Assembly (NCBI GenBank): GCA_009908915.1
Contig: JAAAOJ010000034.1
Coordinates: 1-64,000 of the forward strand
Origin: Planctomycetota bacterium
GTDB lineage: Bacteria; Planctomycetota; Phycisphaerae; SM23-33
Reading direction: 5' to 3'
Length of the DNA: 64,000 nucleotides
Shown: in pieces, positions 1 to 8,194 of the stretch
Layout of the letters: each line of letters opens with the position of its first letter
Numbering within the stretch: position 1 is the stretch's first letter
The notes under the pieces: generated by a model
What the model was told of the DNA's origin: nothing
Seen by the model: only the letters and a program-made list of their open reading frames with translations
Databases searched by the model: none
Translations under genes and position numbers: made by a program

Positions 1-163
1 CCTTCCCAAAAAAAAGGCCCTCAGAACTGGGCTTCTTTGCTTGTGGACCGACAATAGGGACCTCGTGAGTCTTGCCACAAGCGGGGCACTGATCGATACG
101 TCCGCGCATGGGGGGCTCATTATCCAGTATTGAATGGCAGTATGGACATGCGTACCTGACCAT
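1..163 (-). CDS. Zinc-ribbon protein, N-terminal part (runs off window start)
   Basis: This is an open frame read from 163 down through base 1, with the C-terminus outside the window. It starts MVRYACPYCHSILDNEPP and continues to a second pair in DQCPACGK. The two CxxC knuckles, about 20 residues apart, form a probable rubredoxin-like zinc ribbon at the extreme N-terminus. The start is supported by GGGAGG at 177-172, eight bases before the ATG. The layout of an N-terminal zinc ribbon followed by low-complexity sequence resembles the proteins at 24733 and 43335. Those two go on to a proline- or histidine-rich linker and membrane segments, so the same may hold here, but that is inference. Function is unknown. 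Confidence 0.7.
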   Translation of the reverse strand, partial: MVRYACPYCHSILDNEPPMRGRIDQCPACGKTHEVPIVGPQAKKPSSEGLFFGK

Positions 164-337
164 TTGCAGTGCCTCCCACAGTACCGTCCCTGAGCGCCTT
201 GCAGCAACGGGATATCGTGAGTATCACGTTCATCTTTCGGGGCAATGGCTGTTCATGTCAAGAAGAGACCGTCCTCCGCACCTGGCTGTGATCTGAATCT
301 ACTGGCGAGAGAGTCGGGCAAGACTGCGTCAAGTTTT

Positions 338-367
338 CCGTGGGCTTGCGCCCACGTCTATTCCTGC
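338..367 (-). repeat. REP-like palindrome, isolated copy
   Basis: A 7-bp perfect stem (339-345 with 350-356) has a TTGC loop and is followed by TCTATTCCTG. Read on the minus strand this is CAGGAATAGA plus the CG-rich stem. It matches the CAGGAATAGCCGGGGGCGCAAG form at 53494 and 54299, and the TTGC/GCAA loop is the same. It is the only copy seen far from the transposase. Confidence 0.55.
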
Positions 368-495
368 CAGGTGGTTCCGGGGCCAACGCTCCTCGCCTGG
401 CAGGGCGGGAAGACGGGGCGCCTCGCAGGACCAGACACGCCGGAGATCACCAGCGGTGGACCGGGCCTTTCAGTTTTCCGCATCCCGAAAAGGCT

Positions 496-523
496 TTGGA
501 CTTATCGGACGCGTGCATACAAT
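496..523 (+). promoter_or_regulatory. Sigma-70-like promoter of the oxidoreductase fusion gene
   Basis: TTGGAC at 496-501 and TACAAT at 518-523 are separated by 16 bases. A start of transcription seven or eight bases downstream would fall on the ATG at 531, so the message could be leaderless. No Shine-Dalgarno sequence precedes any of the candidate starts, which fits. Confidence 0.4.
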
Positions 524-530
524 GGCCGGA

Positions 531-3500
531 ATGAAGACGGACCGGAGATTTCTTGCGGCGTCCGGGACGGAGATTTTCACCGGTAACGAGCTGCTCGTCA
601 AGGGCGCGCTCGAGTCCGAGGGTGGTGTTCACCTGCTCGGCGGATACCCGGGAAGTCCCGTCGCCGGGTTCTTCGACACGCTCACGACCATCAAGGATCT
701 GCTGAACGATAAAGGCATCCACGCGGTCATCAACAACAACGAAGCGTTGGCCGCGGCAATGCTCAACGGCACGCAGACCCTGCCGTCGCGCGCAATGGTC
801 GTGATGAAGTCCGTGGGCGTACATGTCGCCGCCGACGGGCTCGCGCTGGCGAACCTCGCCGGTGCGCACAAGGAAGGCGGCGGCATCATCGTCTACGGCG
901 ACGACCCGTGGAGCGACTCCACGCAGGTCCCCGTCGACAGCCGCTATATCTCCAGGCACCTGTTCATCCCCACCATCGAGCCGTCCAACGCCCAGGAAGT
1001 CAAAGACTGGGTTGACCTGGCATTCAAGCTCTCGGCCGGGGCGGAACTGATCGCCGGCTACATCATTACCACCAACCTCGCCGACGGCGGCGGGACGGTC
1101 GACTGCCGGTCGAACCACTACCCCACGTACAACAAGTTCAACACCTTCGATTTCCGCACCCAGGCCATTGACGTCAACAAGCGCGTCCTGCTGCCGCCCA
1201 AGACCTGGTGGCAGGAGGAATCACTGTCGGGCCGACTGGAGAAGGCCACCGTCCTGGCCCGCGAGCTGGGCCTCAACCGCATCGAGCATTCCGCCCAGGC
1301 CCCGGGCCAGCCGTCCTCGGGGCGCAAGCCGCTGGGCTTCGTCGCCGCCGGTCTTGGCCATGACTACCTTACCCACGCCCTGTGGGAGCTGGGGCTGCTG
1401 GGCGAGCTGCCGATTCTCAAGCTCGGCCTGACCTACCCGGTCGACCCGGTGATGCTCGAGGAGCTGGCCGGCCAGGTCGAACGCATCGTGGTGGTCGAAG
1501 AGCGTCGCGGCTTCATGGAAGCGCAGGTCGACGAGATCGTCCTTTGCGGCAAGCAGGCCGGCAAGGCCGCCTTCCAGGACGTCGACGTCTACGGCAAGAG
1601 CTTTCCGCACGACCTGCCGGGCATCCCCTCCACGCGAGGCCTGCACCCGTCGATGCTGATGTCGCTGCTGGCGCCCCTGGTGAAGGTCTGCGGGGTGGGC
1701 AAAGGCCGGCCCGATATCGTCGAGGCCATCGACAAGGAAATCGCGGCCATGCGGAAGACCGAGCAGGTCGAGGTCAAGGAAGCACTGCCCTTCCGCCTGG
1801 CGACGTTCTGCCCCGGCTGCCCGCACCGCGACACCGCCAGCCTTTGCCTCGACATCAAGCGCCGCTTCGCCGACTCTCGCTACATGAAATCCAAAGGCCG
1901 CGAGCCGGTGGACCTGATGTTCCACGGCGACATCGGCTGCTACACGATGCTGATGTACCCACCGAACACCGACCTGATGCACGACCTGTCGGGCATGGGC
2001 CTGGGCGGCTCGACGGGGGCGGGCAATGACCCGTTCATCGCCAACAAGGAAGTCGTCTTCATGGGCGACAGCACGTTCTTCCACTCGGGCGTGCTGGGCA
2101 TCTCCCAGGCGATCAAGATCGGCCAGGACATCACCTTTATCATCCTGGACAACTCCACGACGGCGATGACCGGCCACCAGCCCACGCCTGGAGTGGACTA
2201 CGACGTGCTGGGCAACCGCACGAAGAAGCAGAGCATCGAGGACGTGGTCCGCGGCCTGGCCGGCGGGCAGGACGTCTTCATCGCGCGCGTCGACCCCGAA
2301 CAGCGAGAGGCCTACGGCGAGCTTCTGGAAGACACGTTCCTGCACAACGGGGTGAAGATTATCATCGCCGACAAGGAATGCGCCATCACGCGCAAGCGGC
2401 GTGAGCGGCGGGGCGAGCGGGCGATCCGCAAGAAACTCGGCTACCTGCCCAAGCAGGAGCACACGAACGTCAACGTCGACATCTGCCGGTTCTGCCTGGC
2501 CTGCACGGAGATCACCGGCTGTCCGGGCCTGCGACACGTGGAGACGGACTACGGCACGAAGGTCGACACCGACACGAGCTGGTGCGTCAACGACGGTGCC
2601 TGCGAGCGCCTCGGCGCCTGCGACAGCTTCGAGCGCGTGACGATCCTGCGCAAGAACCCGCCGAAATCCCGCGTGCCGGAACTGGGCCTCGATGACATCC
2701 CCGAGCCGCGCAAGCGTCCCGTCGGCGACCTCTGGCAGGGCTGCCTGACCGGTGTGGGCGGCATGGGCATCGGCCTGGCCACCAGCATTCTCGTTCGGGC
2801 CGGCCATAAGGAAGGCTACCGCGTGGTCTTCCTGGACAAGAAGGGCCTGGCCATCCGCAATGGCGGCGTGGTCAGCCAGGTGGTCTACCAGATCAACGGG
2901 TCCAAGCCGGTAACGGCGCTGATTACCTACGGCAAGGCCGATCTCTTGCTGGGTGTGGATATCCTGGAAGCCGCCCGCATTCTGGAGCCCGCCCACCGAC
3001 TGCGCATCGCCAGCAAAGAGAAGACCGCGGCCGTCATCAACACCGACAAGATCCCGACCATCGCCGGCCTGATGGGTCGCGAGGACTACGACCCGGCCGC
3101 CCTGGAAGAACTCATCCGCCGCCACACACGCGAGGATGAATTTCTCAGCCGCAACATCAGCCGCATCTGCGAGAAGTACCTCGGCAGCAAGCTGTACGCC
3201 AACATCATGATGCTCGGCTATGCCTTCCAACGGGGCCTGATACCCGTCAGCCAGAACGCCATCGCCTGGGCCATCAAGGACGCCATCCGCAACGACTTCC
3301 GCAAGAATTTCTACGCCTTCAACATGGGCCGCAAGTTCGTCGAAAGCCCCGATCTCTTCCAGGGCCCGCCGCAGCGGACCGAGTGGAAGGAAACCCTCGA
3401 CAGCAAGTGCCGCTGGGCCGCCAGGCGATACGGCAAGAACAGCCCGCTTGTCGATACGTACCGCCAGTTGGCCGCCGAAGCCGCCAGCGGCATGGAAGGC

Positions 3501-5258
3501 CTCAACGAATCGCTGAAGCGCGATCTGGTCATCCGCATCTACGACACGCTGCGTTGGGGCGGGGACGACTACGCCCGTCGATACGTCGAGCAGGTGCGCG
3601 GCATCTACCGCAAGGACCGTCCCGAGTACCAGTACGCCGCGACGGGCGAGGTCATCCACAACCTCGCCGCCGCCATGCTCATCAAGGACGCGATCTTCAA
3701 GGCCGAACTGGCCACCGCGCCGGAGAAGTACGCTCGCGACCGCGAGAAGTACAATGTCAATCCCGCCAACGGTGACCGCATCCGCTACCGCTACCTGTGG
3801 AAACGGCGCCTCAGGCTGCCCGGCATCGATCATCGCTTCGAGATGCAACTGCGGCCGTGGCACATGCACTGGCTGAAGCGCAACCGCTGGTTGCGCCCGT
3901 TGCTGCGGAGGCATCACCGTGGGGCCTACGGTTTCCGCGACCGCTACGAGCAGCGCGTGGCCGCCTTCGAGTACAGCTCGGCCGACGCGTACCGCCGCCA
4001 GCTCGCGCGCCTGCGGAGCCGTCGTTGCGAGACCTGCATGGTGCCCTCCTGCCAGGAGATCGGCTGCCCGATGGCCAACGACATTCCGGCGTGGATGGAA
4101 CTCTACCAGAACGGCGAGGACAGGGCCGCCGTCGAACGGCTGCACGAGACAAACAACTTCCCCGAGTTCACCGGCGAGCTCTGCCCCGCCTTCTGCGAAA
4201 AGGCCTGCCACGGGCAGGTCAACGACCGGCCTGTCAAGATCCGCGACATCGAGCGCGAGCTGGTCGAACTCGGCTGGGTGAACGGATGGATCACGCCCCA
4301 GTTGCCGGCCAAGAAGACCGGCCGCAAGGTCGCCATCGTCGGCTCGGGTCCGGCCGGTCTGGCCGCCGCGCAGCAGCTCGCGCGCAAGGGCCATGCCGTG
4401 ACGGTCTTTGAAAAGGACGACCAGCCGGGCGGCCTGCTGCGGTACGGCATCCCGCAGTTTCGCCTACCGAGAAAACACCTCGACCGCCGCATCGAGCAAC
4501 TCAAGGCCGAGGGCGTTGAGTTCCGTTGCGGCGCCGAGGTTGGCCGACGCATCTCTGCCGCCCAGCTCCGCGCGGCCTGCGATGCGGTACTGCTGGCCGT
4601 CGGCGCCCATCAGCCGCGCGACCTCGACGTGCCCGGTCGCGACAGCGGGAACATCGTCTTTGCCATGGACTACCTGACCGGCGGCGAACACTACGACGTG
4701 CGCGGCAAGACGGTGGCGGTCATCGGCGCGGGCCTGACCGGTGAGGACTGCATCGAAACCGCTCTCCAGCAGGGGGCCGTCGAGGTCAAGCAGTTCGAGA
4801 TTCTGCCTCGCCGGGACGCCGCCTCGCAGACGGCCGTCCTCCCGCCGGAGACGCCCGAGCATCTCGAGCAGCACTGGCAGGTTGCCACAAAGGGTTTCCA
4901 TGGCGGCAACGGCGATGGCGGGCTGCAGGCCGTCGAGGTCGTCCGCGTGACCTACACGCCCTCGCCCAAGGGCCCGGTCATGCACGAGGTGCCCAACAGC
5001 GAATTCAAGGTGGCTGCGGATCTGGCGATCCTTGCGATGGGCTTCCATGCGACGATCGAGTCGGCCCTCGCCGAGCAGTTCGGCCTGAAGACCGACGAGG
5101 CCGGCAAGATCGACGTCAACGAGAACTGTGCCGCCAGCGTCGAAGGCGTCTGGGCTGCCGGCGATATCGTCACCGGTCCGAGCTATGTCGCCACGGCCAT
5201 CGACTCGGGACGAACGGCTGCCGACCGCATCGACAACTATCTCAAGGCCTTCGCCTGA
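531..5258 (+). CDS. Indolepyruvate ferredoxin oxidoreductase (alpha-ferredoxin-gamma) fused to GltD-like NAD(P)H/FAD module
   Basis: One polypeptide of about 1575 residues. Residues ~15-400 are the IorA N-terminal half (GGYPGSPVAGFFDTL near 40). CPGCPHRD is near 426 and the thiamine-diphosphate motif GDSTFFHSG...LDNSTTAMTG near 511-550. A ferredoxin segment follows (CRFCLACTEITGCP near 651, then a C-x5-C-x5-C group). Next is the gamma-type catalytic domain (TGVGGMGIG near 740). After a basic linker comes a GltD-like region: cysteine-rich N-domain from ~1165, FAD motif GSGPAGLAAAQQL near 1270, second nucleotide motif GAGLTGEDC near 1394, and a terminal AAGDIVTG. The first part is the aryl-pyruvate to aryl-acetyl-CoA enzyme of amino-acid catabolism. 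The fused tail suggests electrons pass to or from NAD(P)H instead of free ferredoxin, which is inference. The GTG at 456 and the ATG at 522 are alternative starts. Confidence 0.88.
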   Translation: MKTDRRFLAASGTEIFTGNELLVKGALESEGGVHLLGGYPGSPVAGFFDTLTTIKDLLNDKGIHAVINNNEALAAAMLNGTQTLPSRAMVVMKSVGVHVAADGLALANLAGAHKEGGGIIVYGDDPWSDSTQVPVDSRYISRHLFIPTIEPSNAQEVKDWVDLAFKLSAGAELIAGYIITTNLADGGGTVDCRSNHYPTYNKFNTFDFRTQAIDVNKRVLLPPKTWWQEESLSGRLEKATVLARELGLNRIEHSAQAPGQPSSGRKPLGFVAAGLGHDYLTHALWELGLLGELPILKLGLTYPVDPVMLEELAGQVERIVVVEERRGFMEAQVDEIVLCGKQAGKAAFQDVDVYGKSFPHDLPGIPSTRGLHPSMLMSLLAPLVKVCGVGKGRPDIVEAIDKEIAAMRKTEQVEVKEALPFRLATFCPGCPHRDTASLCLDIKRRFADSRYMKSKGREPVDLMFHGDIGCYTMLMYPPNTDLMHDLSGMGLGGSTGAGNDPFIANKEVVFMGDSTFFHSGVLGISQAIKIGQDITFIILDNSTTAMTGHQPTPGVDYDVLGNRTKKQSIEDVVRGLAGGQDVFIARVDPEQREAYGELLEDTFLHNGVKIIIADKECAITRKRRERRGERAIRKKLGYLPKQEHTNVNVDICRFCLACTEITGCPGLRHVETDYGTKVDTDTSWCVNDGACERLGACDSFERVTILRKNPPKSRVPELGLDDIPEPRKRPVGDLWQGCLTGVGGMGIGLATSILVRAGHKEGYRVVFLDKKGLAIRNGGVVSQVVYQINGSKPVTALITYGKADLLLGVDILEAARILEPAHRLRIASKEKTAAVINTDKIPTIAGLMGREDYDPAALEELIRRHTREDEFLSRNISRICEKYLGSKLYANIMMLGYAFQRGLIPVSQNAIAWAIKDAIRNDFRKNFYAFNMGRKFVESPDLFQGPPQRTEWKETLDSKCRWAARRYGKNSPLVDTYRQLAAEAASGMEGLNESLKRDLVIRIYDTLRWGGDDYARRYVEQVRGIYRKDRPEYQYAATGEVIHNLAAAMLIKDAIFKAELATAPEKYARDREKYNVNPANGDRIRYRYLWKRRLRLPGIDHRFEMQLRPWHMHWLKRNRWLRPLLRRHHRGAYGFRDRYEQRVAAFEYSSADAYRRQLARLRSRRCETCMVPSCQEIGCPMANDIPAWMELYQNGEDRAAVERLHETNNFPEFTGELCPAFCEKACHGQVNDRPVKIRDIERELVELGWVNGWITPQLPAKKTGRKVAIVGSGPAGLAAAQQLARKGHAVTVFEKDDQPGGLLRYGIPQFRLPRKHLDRRIEQLKAEGVEFRCGAEVGRRISAAQLRAACDAVLLAVGAHQPRDLDVPGRDSGNIVFAMDYLTGGEHYDVRGKTVAVIGAGLTGEDCIETALQQGAVEVKQFEILPRRDAASQTAVLPPETPEHLEQHWQVATKGFHGGNGDGGLQAVEVVRVTYTPSPKGPVMHEVPNSEFKVAADLAILAMGFHATIESALAEQFGLKTDEAGKIDVNENCAASVEGVWAAGDIVTGPSYVATAIDSGRTAADRIDNYLKAFA

Positions 5259-5348
5259 GCGGATCGCGCCGCCTTTCACGACTTGAGTGCGGCGGAGCAC
5301 CCCGGCGGGACGCCATTGGCACGGTGGCACCGCGTACAGGCAGAATCT

Positions 5349-5379
5349 CTGGACCCTGCCCGCTGTCGGTCCGTATAAT
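5349..5379 (+). promoter_or_regulatory. rnpB promoter
   Basis: TATAAT sits at 5374-5379, seven bases before the first base of the RNase P RNA P1 stem. The best -35 candidate is CTGGAC at 5349-5354 with a long 19-base spacer, so only the -10 is convincing. Confidence 0.55.
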
Positions 5380-5385
5380 GCCCGT

Positions 5386-5890
<505 letters not shown>

Positions 5891-6086
5891 TTTTTGTTTG
5901 ACACGTCCCTCAGAACTCTTAGCTCCGGTGGCGCGGATTCCTTTTCTGCGCAGGGCCCGAGCCGTTGGAGTATAGGTTTTCGCAGGACGGGCACATGCCT
6001 GCCGGGGCCTTCCCAGATGTGCCAGAAGCCCTAATCCTACCGGCCTCGAACGCCCGATAATGAATGTTGAAACGGAGATCACGCCG

Positions 6087-8018
6087 ATGACATTACCACG
6101 CTGGACTGTGTTTCTGTGTATGGCGCTGCTGGTGGCGGCCTGGATGGGCGGCTGCGACAGCGACGGTGAGCCACTGACGTTCGAGGACTTCACATGGGGC
6201 AAGGATGACGAGCCCGAACCAGCCGAACGCGTTGAGTCGATCCCCGAATTGAAGGGCACGATCGGCGAGGTGTGCAATATTGTCTCGGCCGGCGACACGC
6301 CGATCCGCGCGGAGGGCGTGGTGGTCGGCCTGTACAAGACCGGCTCGGCCGAGGTGCCGCCCGGTATGCAGGACAGCTTGGTGAAATACCTCAAGACGCA
6401 GTTAGGGTTCGGCAACCCGCTGCAGGACATGGGCGATGTGTCGCCGATGGATGTCCTGGCGAGTGAGGACACGGCCATCGTGGACGTCACGGCAATCATC
6501 CCACCCGGCGCCCCGAAAGGCACGAACGTGGACGTTCAGGTTCGCGCCCTGCCCCGCACGCAGACCACGAGCCTGCTGGGCGGTTTTCTCCTGCCGAGAG
6601 ATCTGCAGTGGGGTCGGCCCGATCGACGCAGACGCGACCTCAAGCCACTGGCCCGCGCGGAAGGTTCGATCTTTATCAATCCCTTCATCAAGGGCGACGC
6701 CACGGCCAACGCCGGACGCCTTCGCGAAGGGGTCATCCTCAACGGCGGCGTGACGGTGCGGGACATGCCCGTGCGCCTCGTGTTGCATCAGCCGGACTAC
6801 CACATGGCCGATGTCATTCAGAAACGCATCAACGAGCGATTCAAAGGCGCGGGACGGAACATCGCCACCGCCCGCACCCGCCACGACGTGGCCGTGACGA
6901 TCCCGCCCCAATGGAGGGAGGACTATGGGCATTTCATCCAGCTGATCATGCACCTGCCGCGGAGTCGCGGCGGCCAGAGCGTCGAAGCACACGCCAAGCG
7001 TATCGCCGAGATCATGCAGACACCCACGGCCAACTACGACGGTCTGGCACTGGTGTGGGAAGCCATCGGCCGACAGGTTCTGCCGACCATTCGGGATCTG
7101 TACACGTCCGATATCCCCGCCGTACGTTACTATGCCGCGCGAACCGGCCTGCGGCTGGGCGATACCCGCGTCGCCGGGCCGATCGTCATGCAGATCGCCG
7201 CCGAGGCCGAATCCACGCTGCAACTCGACGCCATTGGCGAGCTTGGCCGCCAGCCGAAACTCTTCCGGGCCGCCGGCCTGCTGGAACGCCTCCTGAACGA
7301 TGAGCAGGAGATCACCCGCATCGCCGCCTACGAAGCCCTTGCCAAGCGTGGCGACAGCACCGCCGTCAAACGCTACAACGTCGGCGATGAGTTCTTCCTC
7401 GATGTCGTCCAGACCTCCGGCGAGTACGTCATCTACGCCACCCGCACCGGCGAGGCCAAGATTGTGATCTTCGGACGGGATATGTCCCTCGTCCGGCCGG
7501 TGTTTTTCGATTCGAACGACGACGAAATCCGCATCTACAGCAAGGACCCCCTCTCAGAGCAGGAACGCGAAGGCTACCTCAGTCGCGTCCCCCACGCCGA
7601 ACGCCGCGATGTCTGGCGCCGGATCCAAGAAGCCGGCGAACGGGTCAAGGCCCGTCGTGCCGGCTCGCCGGAGGACCTACTCAAGCAGAAGCATCTGCTC
7701 GTGCCGCATGACACATACGAAGCCATGTACATCCAGCACGTATGCCTGCAGCGCAAACTTATGGACGGCGAGGCCTATTCCGAGCCGTTCCTGCTGGGCT
7801 TTGAGGTCGCCCCGCTGATCCGGACACTGGCAGGCCCGCCGCGGCCAAACCGCGAGACCGGCAAGATCGACGGTGTTGGCCTGACCTACGGACAGACCGT
7901 CGGCGTACTGTCGCAGTTGTGCGAGGAAGGCGACATCGCCGCGAAATTCGTCTTGCAAGCGCCGCCCGGATTGCGGAGAATCTACGAGCAGATACCGACA
8001 TCGGGTCGGCCCGAGTAA
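6087..8018 (+). CDS. Lipoprotein with FlgI-like (P-ring) domain and HEAT-like repeats
   Basis: A 643-residue exported lipoprotein. The N-terminus has a hydrophobic stretch ending in the lipobox WMGGC. The ATG at 6087 is chosen over the one at 6060 because GGAG at 6074-6077 is correctly spaced and the signal peptide is then of normal length. The segment GDTPIRAEGVVVGLYKTG, after an IGEVCNI-type strand, resembles the opening of flagellar P-ring protein FlgI, which begins IRxNQLVGYGLVVGL. A region resembling the rest of that fold follows to about residue 300. The next ~100 residues look like HEAT-type helical pairs (IPAVRYYAARTGLRLGD, LLNDEQEITRIAAYEALAKRGD). No flagellar genes are nearby, so a P-ring role is doubtful. 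The protein may be a periplasmic or outer-membrane structural component. Confidence 0.75.
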   Translation: MTLPRWTVFLCMALLVAAWMGGCDSDGEPLTFEDFTWGKDDEPEPAERVESIPELKGTIGEVCNIVSAGDTPIRAEGVVVGLYKTGSAEVPPGMQDSLVKYLKTQLGFGNPLQDMGDVSPMDVLASEDTAIVDVTAIIPPGAPKGTNVDVQVRALPRTQTTSLLGGFLLPRDLQWGRPDRRRRDLKPLARAEGSIFINPFIKGDATANAGRLREGVILNGGVTVRDMPVRLVLHQPDYHMADVIQKRINERFKGAGRNIATARTRHDVAVTIPPQWREDYGHFIQLIMHLPRSRGGQSVEAHAKRIAEIMQTPTANYDGLALVWEAIGRQVLPTIRDLYTSDIPAVRYYAARTGLRLGDTRVAGPIVMQIAAEAESTLQLDAIGELGRQPKLFRAAGLLERLLNDEQEITRIAAYEALAKRGDSTAVKRYNVGDEFFLDVVQTSGEYVIYATRTGEAKIVIFGRDMSLVRPVFFDSNDDEIRIYSKDPLSEQEREGYLSRVPHAERRDVWRRIQEAGERVKARRAGSPEDLLKQKHLLVPHDTYEAMYIQHVCLQRKLMDGEAYSEPFLLGFEVAPLIRTLAGPPRPNRETGKIDGVGLTYGQTVGVLSQLCEEGDIAAKFVLQAPPGLRRIYEQIPTSGRPE

Positions 8019-8194
8019 ACTACAACATCGTGTAGTCTCGCGTCGGCCGGTTAACTATGGATTGAGGTTGCGCGAACGGACGGTTCAGTTGGTTGCAACG
8101 AACCGACCGGCAAGGACGACGTTGCGGCCGGCCGAGGCTCAGCAGGCCCCTGACGGGGCCCTAGCCCGACCGTCGCGTCAGGGACGACGCACGA
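8019..8194. other. Intergenic region upstream of smc
   Basis: The short inverted repeat ACTACA / TGTAGT lies just after the lipoprotein stop and lacks a T tract. No strong promoter is seen. A long open frame entering smc from here in another frame is a coding shadow. Confidence 0.3.

Larger units (their letters stand above)
164..530. other. Divergent intergenic region with one REP-like palindrome
   Basis: This 367-base gap lies between the divergent zinc-ribbon and oxidoreductase genes. It contains a REP-type stem at 338-367, where CGTGGGC pairs with GCCCACG, followed by TCTATTCCTG. That is the reverse orientation of the repeat around the transposase at 53.5 kb. It also contains a plausible promoter at 496-523. 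No convincing gene is seen; the short open frames here have neither ribosome-binding sites nor recognisable content. Confidence 0.5.

Noticed and set aside
1221-4394. 1057-codon minus-strand open frame opposite the oxidoreductase
   Set aside because: It lies wholly antisense to a gene with strong domain matches. Long antisense frames are expected in high-GC DNA, and its translation is rich in Val-Asp-Leu-Arg with no motif.
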